DNA from: Catonia carolina
Lineage: Eukaryota > Arthropoda > Insecta > Hemiptera > Achilidae
Reading direction: 5' to 3'
DNA length: 64,000 nt
NCBI GenBank assembly: GCA_035578175.1
Contig: JAQMRL010000003.1
Coordinates: 88,638,469 to 88,702,468 of the forward strand
Below, piece by piece: positions 46,819-59,372 of the stretch. A program made the position numbers and the translations under genes. Numbering within the stretch: position 1 is the first letter of the stretch; every line of letters starts with the position of its first letter. The notes below the pieces were generated by a model that was given only the letters and a program-made list of their open reading frames with translations, was not told the origin of the DNA and searched no databases.

Positions 46819-48837
46819 TGTAAAAGTTCACTTTCTTAAAAATTCACAATTCTTTTTAGTGGAGAAATTTTAATTTTTCTACCGCTGGTGCTACAAACCT
46901 TACATTACGATGTAAACATTTTGGACGACATATTCTGGCTGGACAGTTATGTTTTGATTGTACGACTTTTGTGTGTGAGCGATCTTCAAGAGTAATTTAT
47001 TGCCTTCCGGTCGCCGCTATTATTTATGTTTTAGAGTAGTATGTATAGAGTAGAAGGTTCTGTTGTATTTTCTGTTATGTTCTTTACGACAATGTTTCAT
47101 GATTTAAACAATTTTAAAATACTTTACTTCAAGACGATTTGAACTGTACGATCGATTTAAAAACTAGAAAGTATTGGTTCCAAACATATCCAGTAAGCGA
47201 CGTATGATTAAATCATTTAACCACGGAGAATATAACCACAGGAGGGGAAATTGTATTAAATCCTAAATTAAAAAACTGAACTTTTAAAGGTTTAACTTAG
47301 TTCATTTCAACATTTATTGAACCTTGTGTTAACTAAGTGGTTCATGAGATACCATTGATAAGACCATTAGTTTACTGTCAGTACTGAATTTAAATAAAAT
47401 TTAAAAAAAAATGAAATTCCTTTACCAAAAACCTTATTGTGCATCACATATTTCTCAATTCTCATTCACATTTATTTTGTAGCATACCTACAAAAAATTA
47501 ATACTCCTTTTTAATGTAGTATTAATGGTTGGATATTTATGATTTTGTTGAATATTAAAAGTTTTGAACGGTAGAAAAGTTCTAAGACCCTACACGCAAA
47601 TCGAACCCAGGACAACCTTCTTTACAGCCTACCAGTACTTTTGAGTACATAGCGTACTGTCGAATATAAATAATCAAGAAATAGATATATAATTGTAATT
47701 AATTTCTTTTGTTGCACTGAACAAAATTGTGGGTTTAAAATGACTATTTTATGTACCTCGTGAAAGCTGAAATGCCATATCAATGTACTAAAATATGAGA
47801 ATAATAAATAATATGCAGAAGTATACTACATTATCTTTATTTGTTTGCTAGAACTTTGAAATAATTTTATATATTATTTTAAAATTGAATCTTCCAATGT
47901 GTCATTAGAAACTAAGAGTCATTAGTAACTAAGTACACTTGAAAAGGCACACATGGATTTGATTTAGGAGAAATAAAAATTGATTATATCGTGTTTAAAA
48001 TTTCTTAATTCTAACATACAACCTTGGAGCTTAGAGCTGAAAAGTTGAGCATCGTAACGTTTAAATCTTAGGGAAAGTCACATTTTTTTTGAAAATATTA
48101 AAGAAAAATAAAATATTACATGAATATAGTTTAACGTAAAGTTTAAACAAAATTCAGGGAAATCGATAGAATTAAAGTTTTCTCAAATTTTATTTTAGTT
48201 TAAAAATTAGTTACTCCAAATTTTTGAAATTGATTTTTGCTTCAAAACTTTTTAATTAATTAATTTTTTTATGTAAACTAAAACGTAAAAAATTTGTATT
48301 TCTTAAAGGGATTATTTTCTGTTTAGGTTTCAAATTGTTGAACAACTACACGAGTAGAAGAAAACAGCACACATGAAACACGTAAGTTTTTTTATTAGTT
48401 TTCTTTATTACTACACCTTTCAAGTATTTAGAGATTTCTACTTTCTTTCACTTTTCGTTTCTCTACTCGTTTAGAGAATGATTATTAATGCAAAAATTTA
48501 ACTTCAAACAAAAGTACAGTAGAACTCTTAGTTTTTGAAGTTTCTTCTTTAGAAAGAAGTGTTCTTTAGTTTCCAGTCTTAATCCTACTGCTATTAAACT
48601 TTAAGGTATCTGTTAATATTTATGTAGACTTTATATTACTTTTAATTGTACAACTTTAACAGTTAACATTAGTTGTTCGTTATATTTTAAACAAAAAAAA
48701 AAACAAAAAACAATTCGAATTGTTTATTATTATATAAATATTTCAAAAGAAAATAATACAAAAATTTTATTTAAAATTATATTTTTTACTTCCTTGCGCT
48801 CTAAAGTATTAGAGTGACAAACATACAGTATACTGTA
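46819..48837. other. Unassigned AT-rich sequence
   Basis: Minus strand 47585-47640 contains a tRNA-like TTGTCCTGGGTTCGATTTG (B-box-like), possibly a further SINE head. Nothing else recognised. Confidence 0.4.
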
Positions 48838-49171
48838 CCCACCGGGTTGGTCTAGAGGTAAAGTCGTCGCCAAAATTAGCTGTTTAACAGCGGATTTTGG
48901 CGACGAAGGTTTCTGGTTAAAATCCTAGTAAAGGTAGTTACTTTTATACGGATTTGAATGCTAGACAATGGTTACCGGTGTACTTTAATGGTTGGGGTTC
49001 AATTAATCATACTCTCTCAGGGTCGGCCAATGGTCGGCCTGGGTCTGTACAAGACTACACCTCATTTACACGTCATACACATCATCCTCATCTCATTGGG
49101 TCATGGGGGTTGCTTATTGTTCTGAATTGAACAGATTGCAACGTACACAAATTAGGGATTACAAAAAAAAA
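48838..49171 (+). mobile_element. SINE S1, copy h, full length
   Basis: CCACCGGGTTGGTCTAGAGG head, a B-box region changed to GGTTAAAATCC, a short duplication (GGTCGGCCAATGGTCGGCC) in the body, and tail TTAGGGATTACAAAAAAAAA. One of the best-preserved copies. Confidence 0.85.
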
Positions 49172-49175
49172 TATA

Positions 49176-49527
49176 GCCTGCTGTAGATATTTTTGGACTC
49201 ATATTAAATTTAAAATATAATCGCGCAGGGACGTTAAGCAAATACTTTAACAAATGTAAAAAAACTTGTCAGGAGATCATCCAGTGGTAGGGCTAATACC
49301 TTTTTACAAACTAATAAATGTATAAAAAAAAGGAAATCGAAAAGTCTGATTAAATTATTGAAAAAATATAAGTATAACCCATCAATGTTAAGAAAGCGTA
49401 GTCAACGCGCAGAGTCAGGTTAGGCTGCTGTAGGAAGGTGCCGTAGTGGGGAGGTAGAGTGAATGTTCACACATTCATGTACACTCGCATTTACGTACGC
49501 AAAAATTTTAAAAATTTTGTACCGGCG
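49176..49527. other. Unassigned sequence
   Basis: Nothing recognised. Confidence 0.4.
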
Positions 49528-50414
49528 AATTTTCACCGGATCTACACGTTTTCAGACCCCCTGAACCTAAAAAACATGTTTTTTGCGATTGGTCTGCGCG
49601 CACGTGTGAGTGTGTGTGTGCGTGTGTGAACAGAATATCTCAAGAACGGAACATCGTACGAACTTGAAACTTGAAACTTAAGTTACATACCACTACCGGA
49701 CCGGACACGAACATTTTCATCAAAATCGCTCAACCGGAAGTAGTAGTTTATTCGTGTTATTTTTCACTTTTTTGCGATTTTCTCAAAAACTGGTCCTAAG
49801 ATTTTTTTAAAAATCGCCTCATTTACTTAATTTTTTATGCTCTATAAGAAAGGGTAGGCGCCATGCTTGCTGAAATTCTTGGTGAGGCTGTTTTCACGCA
49901 AAGAAATTGTTTTTTTAAGATTACGGCTTTAATATGTAGGCTATTACAGCGCAAAAATTTATATAATAAAACATGTAGAGAGTTTAAAATGCTACAACTT
50001 TTATTTCAAACATTTTTTTGTATAACGCTTAGTTTAGCGGTAATTAGCGATTTTCTGTTATTTCTCACGAAAACGTGTGAAAAATCGATTTTTTTAAAGA
50101 TTTCGGCCTTAGTATCCATTTTACGACAAAAGTGTATATAATCAAATTTATAAGCAAATTAAAAGATCTACAACTTTTATTATTAGCACTTTTCTCTATA
50201 GAGCCTAGTTTAGCGTGAAAGAGTGATTTTCCGTATTTGAAGCCAAACTGAGGTTTATTTTCCTTTTGTGTCTTTCACTCATGACTAAAATAAGGTTATG
50301 TGTTTTGAGATTAGTTTTTTTGTTTATTTCTAATGTTTTATTATACTAATGTTAGGTTTATTGTTAATTATTTGCATTGACAAGAGAAAGTTGTGTGAGT
50401 GTTTCACACCAGAT
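49528..50414 (+). mobile_element. HT element copy 7, 5'-truncated
   Basis: Starts inside the family at AATTTTCACCGGATCTACAC, so the first ~75 bp are missing. TG tract at 49606-49627. It ends GGTTTATTGTT...CAAGAGAAAGTTGTGTGAG and CACACCAGATTTTT. Confidence 0.8.
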
Positions 50415-50687
50415 TTTTATGTAAGCAATAGCACCCTCTCCGATTTCAAAATTTCGATAGTAAAGGAACTTATCGCGTTCTTCTATAGTAAATTTCACTA
50501 ACGACTAGATGGCAATCCAAACTAACTAGCCCATGATGTAGCTACGAGGAACTTACCAACTGAAAAATTTTGCTGGTAAAATTTAAGCGCACGGATTTAG
50601 TTTCGTTGAGTTTTTCCATGTGGTAGACCATATAAAATTATAACCGCTATAGATACAGCATCAACTTGGCCGTAACTAAGTAGTATG

Positions 50688-50840
50688 TTGGGCCATACTG
50701 TGGGTATAGTGGTCAGCACAACTGGCTTCTATACCAAAGGTTCCAGGTTCGATTCCAAGTTAGATCTAGGTTTTTCATTATTGCATCATCTCGTATCATT
50801 ACTTAGGCCCAAGCCAAGGGCTAATGTAGGCATTTCCATC
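50688..50840 (+). mobile_element. SINE S4, copy b
   Basis: Head CTGTGGGTATAGTGGTCAGC (A box) and CCAGGTTCGATTCCAAG (B box), tail GGGCTAATGTAGGCATTTCC, ending in an A run that adjoins HT copy 8. Confidence 0.7.
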
Positions 50841-50847
50841 CAAAAAA

Positions 50848-51616
50848 TCTGGTGTGAAACACTCACACAACTTTCTCTTGCCAATGAAAATGATTAACAA
50901 TATAACCTAATTTTAGTAATAAAACATTAGAAATATACAAAACACTAACCTCAATAAACATAACCTCATTTAAATCGTGAGTGAAAGGCGGAAATTGAAA
51001 ATCGACCTGTTTGGCTTAAAAATATGGAAAATAACTCTTTCAAGCTAAACTAGGCTCTGTAGAGAAAAATGTTCAAAATAAAAGTTGTAGATCTTTTAAT
51101 TTGCTATAAATTTGATTATATACACTTTTGTCATAAAATGTATACTAAGGCAGAAATCTTAAAAAATCGATTTTTCACACGTTTTCGTGAGAAAAAAACC
51201 GAAAATCGCTAATTACCGCTAAATTAAGCGTTATTCAAAAAATGTTTGAAATAAAATTTGTAGAATTTTAAATTCTCTACATTTTTTAATTTATAAATTT
51301 TTGCGCTATAATACATATTAAAGCCGTAATCTTTAAAAACACTTTTTTTACGTAAAAACACCTCACCAAGAATTTCAGCAAACATGGCGCCTACCCTATC
51401 TTGTGGAGAATAAAAAATTGAGTAAACCAGGTGATTTTAAAAAAATCGTAGGACCAGTTTTTGAGAAAATCTCAAAAAAGTGAAATATTACACGAATAAA
51501 CTACTACTTCCGGTTGACCGATTTTGATGAAAATGTTCGTGTCACGTCCGGTAGTGGTATGTAACTTAAGTTTTAAGTTTCAAGTTCGTACGATGTTCCG
51601 TTCTTGAGATATTTTG

Positions 51617-51665
<49 letters not shown>

Positions 51666-51801
51666 AAAGACCAATCGCTAAAACATGTTTTTTGGGTTCA
51701 GGGGGTCTGAAAACGTATAGATCCGATGAAAACTCGATTTCGAAAAATTGACATGAAAACAATATTTTCCTTCCTATATATTTATATAGGCAAGTGAGAG
51801 T
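50848..51801 (-). mobile_element. HT element copy 8, inverted relative to copy 7
   Basis: The plus strand begins TCTGGTGTGAAACACTCACA and ends ATAGGCAAGTGAGAGT. Near full length (~954 bp) with the longest CA tract. Confidence 0.85.
51619..51662. repeat. (CA)n microsatellite inside HT copy 8
   Basis: About 20 CA units, the longest in the family here. Confidence 0.95.
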
Positions 51802-52361
51802 AAAAATATCATTTAATCTAAGTTCTGAAGAGGCTTACATATAATTTTATTCTACCGATAATGCTATGAATAATTATTCAGTTTTTCTATATTATTTAAT
51901 CTGCGATACAATTAAATTTACAATTTGATAATCGCGGATAAAACATTTATTGTTCATCGAGTGCACCGAATTAAATTACGTTTAATTTTAGATGTAACAT
52001 GAATATGATCATGCATCATGTCATTATCTACCATCAGTTAGTTTATAATCAATTAAATTGTTTACCGTATTGAAATGCGTTAATTTATTGATCAGAAATG
52101 CAGTCAGGTGACAACAGTTACAGTTGGACTAGATCTCTAGTCAATATTTGATGTAACTCATCGCCAATTTGTATTGTTGTTTAGTTACGCGGTTCAAGTT
52201 TCTCCCTAGCCTGTGTATACTGACAATAATAAACATATATATGTCATAGTATTAGTTTGCTTACATTATATTGAATCAATTGAGTAGCCTACTGTATAAT
52301 AGAATACAATTGATATATGTTCATGTTATAATAATAGTTGCATAATTTAGGGGCATTCAGT
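51802..52361. other. Unassigned AT-rich sequence
   Basis: Nothing recognised. Confidence 0.5.
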
Positions 52362-52860
52362 TCTAGATTGAAAATGTTTCAACAGATATTAAGTAAGGAA
52401 ATAAAATTAAAGTTTGTTAGATTAAAGTTTGCTCAAACTAGAGTTGCCTTTGAAATAAAAAACAGCTTACTGATAACAAACATTGATTTGCAGATTAGGA
52501 AAAATTTCTTAAAACACTATGTTTGGAATGTAGCATTGTACGGGAGTGAAACGTGAGTGACAGGGGCTGTAAAAAGAAAGAGGATAGACGCTTTTGAAAT
52601 GTGATGTTACAGGAAAATCTTGAAGATTAGGTGGTTGGACAAAATAAGTAATTTAGAGGTTCTTAGACGAGTGGATGAAAAAAGAATTATATAGAAACAT
52701 CTTATCAAAAGAAGGGATGGCTAGTGGGGCATATCATAAGACATCCAGGTATTGCTCTATCAATAATGCAGGGTACTGTTGAGGGAGTGAATTGTAGGGA
52801 ATGACAAAGTTTAGAATATTTAAAGTATATTACAAAAGTTGCAGGGTGTTGCAGGTATGT
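52362..52860 (+). pseudogene. Non-LTR retrotransposon ORF2 C-terminal remnant
   Basis: The plus strand gives AFEIKNSLLITNIDLQIRKN and FLKHYVWNVALYGSET, stop, then VTGAVKRKRIDAFEM, stop, CYRKILKIRWLDKISNLEVL, RRVDEKRII, stop, and ...VEGVNCREM. The series (K..LLT...L..R..F...Y.W...LYG.ET ... IEAFEMW..R..LKI.W.DK..N.EVL.R) is the standard post-palm region of a widespread non-LTR clade. Three TGA/TAG stops fall where Trp or another residue is expected. It is 5' truncated and dead, and close in type to the remnant at 63048. Confidence 0.8.
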
Positions 52861-54451
52861 AGATATGCTATATAATAAAATCAAATAATAAAAATGATAA
52901 ATAATAAATGTAAAATAATATTAAAAATAAAATAATAAATGATATAATAAAATTAGAAAAGTGTTTTCTGTATTTCCTGAAAAATCACTTGCGTTGGACT
53001 CATGTTTCTCTAACAAGCGATTCAATTTATGTAAGTTTTGTTAATATGTATTGTTAGTTTCGTGTATAGTTAATAATATTTTCATAAATGACTTAAATTT
53101 ATTAAGTGTTAATATCGTTATAATAGATTAATGCTGAATAATATGTTTTAAAAATAATTTAATTGGCATTATTATCTACATAAATAATTATGTTTATTAT
53201 TAATAATAATAATTAATAAATAAGTATGGTAAATAAAATTACATTATTGTTGTTAATTGACACAGTAAATGTGGTAAAAGTTGAGGAAATATATATCAAA
53301 ATCCATTGATCTAATTTCTGAAGAAGTAATTCATTTTTGTGTTTTCGCATTTTAGTCAGCCATATTGTATACGAGAAGCTCAAACCATAATAATTATGGT
53401 TTAGTAAGCGTAAAAATTATTTTGAGGCTTATGGTTCATTTCAGAAACCTAATAATGTTTGGTTGAGAAAACTTTACTTTTTAAGTTTCAGATTAATTTA
53501 TTCAGTACTTAGTTTAGGATTCGTAATATAACGTGCGCGCGGATAAACGGCCAATCAATCCAATCTTTGGATTCAGGTGACATCGAAGCGTGATCACGAA
53601 TTTGGTTCAGGTTATTGAAAAATTTCCACCATCGAATTTCATTTTCCACACTTTAAAGTTGAAGAAGAATAAAATAGTAAAGATTTATCGGTATGTAACA
53701 TACATAATACTTCTCGGTACAAATATATTATTTTTATTTGATAGTTAAATTTTTGATCTATTTATATAAACGTTTTGAATCAAACTGCCACAAATTGCTT
53801 TTGAACTTTAGTTAAGTATCTATTGGTACTTCAAAAGTTAAGATTTCATTAATAACCCTATCATAGTTGAGTAACTAAAAGCTATTATTGAAGTATCTAT
53901 TTGAGGATTCCTCTAGAGATGTTGGGGTTGTGTTACTTAATGTACTCCAAGTATAGTCAAGTTGCAAGAGTTTGCTAGCAAAGTGGGAAGTAATCATATA
54001 GCTAAAACGTAAAATCTGGCCCAGTGTTTCTGAAACGAAGATTCTGTTTATCCTTAAATACGGAGTTTTACCGGATGGATTATAAAAAAATTACATGATA
54101 ACTTATACAGCAGGTGTGCTACAAACATTTTGTAACGGTTGGCCAATTAATTACTGATTTTTCTAGTCGCAGGAAAAATTTTAGAGTTTAACAATTGGTA
54201 TACCTACGTCTTATTTACTTGTGGTTAAATTTTAAAATTCAACTATTTTATGATTGTAGTGAATGACGGAAGTATAATATAATATTGTACTGCAACATTG
54301 CATAGTCTACATTTATACCTGAACGAACGTTATCCAGAGGCAAAAATCCTCCAGCGTTATACTTTTGATACTTTTAGCCAAAGTATATTAATACTTTACC
54401 AGGATTCGAAATATAAAAAAACTTACACGCATGGTTTTATTAAATTTTTTT
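52861..54451. other. Unassigned AT-rich sequence
   Basis: AAAATAATAAA-type low-complexity sequence at 52870-52955. Otherwise nothing recognised. Confidence 0.5.
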
Positions 54452-55030
54452 ACTTTCTCTTGCCTATATGATTTTTCGAAATCGAGATTTCACCGGATAT
54501 ACACGTTTTCAAACCCCCTGAACCCAAAAACATGTTTTTAGCGATTGTTCTGTGTGTTAATAGAATATCTCAGAACGGAACATCGCACGAAGTTGAAACT
54601 AAAGTTAGGTACCGCTAGAGAACCTGACACAAATATTCTTATCAAAATCGGTCAACCGAAAGTTTATTCGTGTCATTTTTCATTTTTTTGTGATTTTCTC
54701 AAAAACGGCTCCTACGATTTTTTTAAAAGTCGCCTCATTTATTACATTTTTTCTCTGCAGGAGAAGGTAGGCGCCATGTCTGTTGAAATTCTTGGGAAGG
54801 CTATTCTCTCGTAGAAAAAACGGTTTTTTAAGATTTCAGTCTTAATATTAGCGCAAAATTGTAGGCTATATAATAAAAGTTGTAGAGAATTTAAAAATCT
54901 ACAACTTTTATTTCAAACATGTTTTTGTATAACGCTTAGTTTAGCGGTAATTAGTGATTTTCTGTTTTCTTTTTCAAAAATCTGTAGAAAAATTGAATTT
55001 TAAAGATTTTGGCCGTAGTATACTTTTCTT
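54452..55030 (+). mobile_element. HT element copy 9, 3'-truncated
   Basis: Begins ACTTTCTCTTGCCTATATG with a deletion immediately after. It keeps the AAAGTTGTAG...CTACAACTTTT inverted repeat (54874-54912) and stops near TTTTGGCCGTAGTATAC. The hairpin end is missing. Confidence 0.75.
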
Positions 55031-55737
55031 TTGATAATTTTTCAATTCTAGATATTTCAATGTTGCTACTATAAAAGTTGAGCCGGAATGACTGGTCTGT
55101 TAACCACGTACGAGCTTTAGATTCGATAGTTTTCATTAACGGCAAAGTATGTTCTCAAATAAAAGTACTACCAAACAAACACGAAAGTTTTAAAAACATT
55201 CTCGCAGATTAACTATTTCTCGCGGTATGTAATTTTTGTAGAAATTTAATGAAACTATACAAACGGTATTTAACAAATTCGGGTGGGTAACACTCAATGT
55301 CAGTATCATATTATTGTTTAGTACAATAATATTGTGCTGGCTTATTCCTTTTACTATGAAATAGTGTTTTGTTTGACTAAATTTTAGAGTGGGTTTAAGG
55401 CCGCAACAAAAACAAGTTGGCCTATGGGTTTTGGGTTGTGCACCCCTGATTTACAGGTATCGCAAGAATTCCGTAAATGAAAATTGGTAACGAGATTTTG
55501 CGAAGTAAGTTAACGAGATAATTAAATTATACAGGTGGCACTATTCTTGTGGAAACATTACGTAGTTTGAATGAACAACACAGTTTGTTTTGAAGTGTTA
55601 CGATAGTGCTATTGTGTTTTAATATAAAATAAATATAACCTAATACTTATAATCGTTATATAAGAATATTTTAATAAAACCATTGTAAGTGTTAACATTA
55701 TTGAAAAATGGGTTGTTAAGAGTAAATTAATTATGCT
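55031..55737. other. Unassigned sequence
   Basis: Nothing recognised. Confidence 0.5.
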
Positions 55738-56132
55738 GTTTAGGTTAACAGCCGACAGGCTGATTTGAACCTCTAGAGGTTTTACTTAGTAAAAACGAGG
55801 AGTAAGGTGGTTTACTATTGTCTTCCTCACTGAGTTGAAAGAGTATGCTTATCAGCATGCCAGGATCTGCGGAAATCATCTACTTTCCACCTTGCAAATG
55901 ACACCTTCACTTCATTCACCACAGGGTGTGGCTGAATAATGAAATTCATTACTCTCATAGGAGATAACTCTGATTAGTGTCTTTTACACCTCTATCTCTT
56001 CTGTTCTTAAAATTCTTCTGTTCAGTCATATAATTGGCTGCTATGTGATAAGAAACAGAACTATCTTTTGTAGCCCTGGGACCAACAGATCGAGTGCAAT
56101 TAATTTAACGCTCTACATCCCCGTTATGGGCA
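55738..56132 (-). mobile_element. R2 retroposon, copy g
   Basis: The plus strand runs from TGTTTAGGTTAACAGCCGAC to CCCGTTATGGGC. The AAC tail is reduced. A short AAATTCTTCTGTTC duplication lies near 56010. Confidence 0.85.
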
Positions 56133-57270
56133 AAAATTACGTATATCGATCAGAATTATTGTGCGAATTCATTCGCAAGGGCCAGCTAGTAATGTTATAA
56201 TGATATAAATCGGATGTATAGGAGGGTGTATGGGATGATTTAAGAACTACGAGCGTCATCCCATTCATAGTCGTGAATCCCTTGGTAAGATTAGAATTAA
56301 CCCGTCGTATAAGTGGAATTTTGATTGAATACAATTTTCCTTCTATTAAGTTTATTGGTTATTAATATCATCTTGAGCCCTGTACATTTCTGCAGATTGG
56401 GAAATTTTTAGCAGTTCTTAAAATATCAATACACAATTTTATGTAAGTTAAAAGCATAACGCTCTTTCTTGGAAGCTGGCGTTAGACTTCTGCCCTTAAA
56501 TTAATAATGAATAATATCATAACCAAAGCGTGATGATTTTTATATGTTGGTAATGAAATAATTTCTTTCCATCTCTGGAATGAAACATAAAAAAATTAAA
56601 ACAATTTCCGGTAAATTATGATAATGTCGTGGAATATACAACAGAAAATTATCCCCGAAGGTTTTTTGTTTTGCTTAAGCATCAGTTTTGTTTTTGAGGG
56701 TATTTAATTGCAGTTGTGTCGCACAATGTACTGCTAATGAATTAGAAAATGTTAGCCGTATTATTGAATGAAAGATCTGATGAACAGACCTCACAGGTAG
56801 AGTTAATGATAATACAGACTTTATTTAAATTTATTTACCCTAATTAGATAGACTATTACTGCTACATCTTTCTTTTAATTAATTTAAATAAACAGTTTTC
56901 TTTTAATTAATTGAACATAAAACAACTGGTGTCGGTCTACGTGCAAGATTGCATTCGATATGAAACTGTAACACAGACGCCTTCTAAAAATGTAGCAGTA
57001 CAAAATAATTTGAAAAGTTTCTCAGCAAACTTTTAAGTTAAATTTAAACAGAATAATCATTCTCCGGTTTTTACTAACTCATTTTCTTTTTCTATTTCTT
57101 TGCTTTTTATTTTTCTACAAGTAAAAGTTTTCTTAATGCAAATACAAATATTGGAAAGATGAAACGAAAAATATATTTTAAATTTGTATATCGATACAAT
57201 ATAAGTCTTTTGCGTGTTTTCAAATATTATTTTGTATGGGATTAAAAAATTTATATCATTGGCTGTTCCC
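56133..57270. other. Unassigned AT-rich sequence
   Basis: Nothing recognised. Confidence 0.5.
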
Positions 57271-57280
57271 ATATTGGCTT

Positions 57281-57673
57281 GCTGTTGATTAGGTCATCAA
57301 CCGAAAGGCTGGTTTGGATCCCTAGAAGCTTTACCAAGTAAAACTAGGAGTGAGGTGGTTTACAATTTGTTTCCTCACTGAGTGGATAAGTATGCCTGTC
57401 AGCATGCCCGACTCTCTGAAAAGCATCTACTTTCTACCCTGCAAATGACACCTTCACTTCATTCACCTCATGGTCTGGCTGTATAATGAAATTCATGACT
57501 TTCAGAGGAGATAACTCTGATTAGTATCTTTTACACCTCTTCCTCTTCTGTTCTTAAATGATTCAGTCATTTAATTGGCTGATCATATGATAAGAAACAG
57601 AACTATTTTTTCTATTTTTGGAACTAGCAGATCGAGTGCAAATAATTTAACACTCCACCTGCCTGTTATGAGA
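57281..57673 (-). mobile_element. R2 retroposon, copy h, with target-site duplication
   Basis: Flanked by ATATTGGCTT at 57271-57280 and 57674-57683 (10 bp, perfect). The plus strand starts GCTGTTGATTAGGTCATC and ends CCTGTTATGAGA. Full length. Confidence 0.9.
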
Positions 57674-57683
57674 ATATTGGCTT

Positions 57684-58449
57684 ATAGAAGTGAAATTTTG
57701 TCTGAATTTTGCTGTCGATACCATTCCGATAATGCGTGCCTAATAATAAAATCAGAAATTCTTGGTTAATTTTTTGGTATTATGCACATTTTTTCGGATA
57801 ATCCAAGCGTTATAAAATCCGAACAAGTACCAGTCTCAATCAGTTCGGATTAGCGGAGTTATTGTGTAATAGGATATTTTACATTATATCATATTCTGCA
57901 ACAGAAAGTTATTTTTATGAAACGATATTGTTGTCTGATCTCCTTATATTTGTTTCCGCTAACATGAAACATATAAAATAATTAAATTTAAATATTTATC
58001 CTATTGGTATGAAACGTTAATCTTTTAAAGATCTAACGAGATTCCAGTTTTTGAAATAATATAAAACTACGCACATATAGAAGTGATTCATGTATTTAGA
58101 AATGAAGTGTATATCGTATTTCTATCTAACATCTAGAAACCATTTTCTTTTGTTTAAACTTGAAATTCAGTCTAGAAATATTTCGTGCGCCACTCTTATC
58201 AACAGAAACCAATCACATTAGAGTGCTTTGATAAATGGAAGTTGCGTTGCATCTACTTTTAAAAGCGGTGGGTACGTTTGTTTTTGTTTTCACGTATATT
58301 GTATGTAAAAAGACTGTATGTTTGTTCCGGTAGGTTTTCCATATTTCTAAAAACTTTGATGTAAAATACAAATAGTTAGAAAACAGTTATGAATTACTTT
58401 AAAAGTTTCGGGTATTTTATTCGTCGTATCTGATAGAAATACAAAAAAA
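57684..58449. other. Unassigned AT-rich sequence
   Basis: Nothing recognised. Confidence 0.5.
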
Positions 58450-59372
58450 CTGGTGTGAAACACTCACACGACTTTCTCTTGCCAATGTAGATAATCAACA
58501 ATATACGTAATCTATGTTTAATCAAGATAATCTATGTAAATGAAATACATAACCTAATTTTAATCGTGAGTGAATGACGCAAAATGAAAATTGATCTCTG
58601 TAGAACTTGAAAATACGAAAATCAGTTATTACCTCTAAACTAAGGTCTGTACAGAAAAATGCTTAAAATAAAAATTGTACGTTTTTTAATTTCTGATAAA
58701 TTTGATTAGGTATATACAATTTTGTTGTAAAATACATACTAAGACTACAATCTTAAAAAATACCATTTTTTACCGATTTGGATTAAAAAAACAAACAAAA
58801 AATCACTAAATGCTAAACTAAGCATTTTACAAAAAAAAAAAAATTGAAAATAAAAGTTGTAGGTTCTTAAATTTTCTACAACTTTAATTATATACGTTTT
58901 TGCTCTAAAATGCATATTAAGGCCATAATCTTAAATAAACAATTTTTTTACGAGAGAACACCCTTCCCAAGAATTTCAGCAGTCATAGGGCTTACCCTAT
59001 CTTGTAGAGCGTAAAAAATATAGTAAATGAGGTGACTTTTAAAAAAATCTTAGCAACCGTTTTTGAGAAATCGCAAAATAGTGAAAAATTGTGCGAATAA
59101 ATCACTACTTTCGGTTGACCGATTTTGATAAACATTTTCGTGACGCGTTCCCTAGTAGTATCTAATTTTAAGTTTCAACTTTTTACGATGTTTCGTTCTT
59201 GAGATATTTTTTTCACATACACACACACTGACCAATCACTAAAAGTATGTTTTTTGGGTTTAGGGGGTCTGAAAACGTGTATATCAGGTGAAAACTCGAT
59301 TTCAAAAAATCGACATGAAACCAATAAAAGTTACTTTCCTTCCCTATAAATTCTTAAAGGGAAAAAGAAAGT
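58450..59372 (-). mobile_element. HT element copy 10
   Basis: The plus strand begins CTGGTGTGAAACACTCACAC and ends AAAGGGAAAAAGAAAGT (degenerate terminal repeat). CA tract of only five units near 59220. Diverged, near full length. Confidence 0.8.

Noticed and set aside
51580..51762. Val-Cys repeat protein
   Set aside because: Translation of the CA/TG microsatellite in an HT copy.
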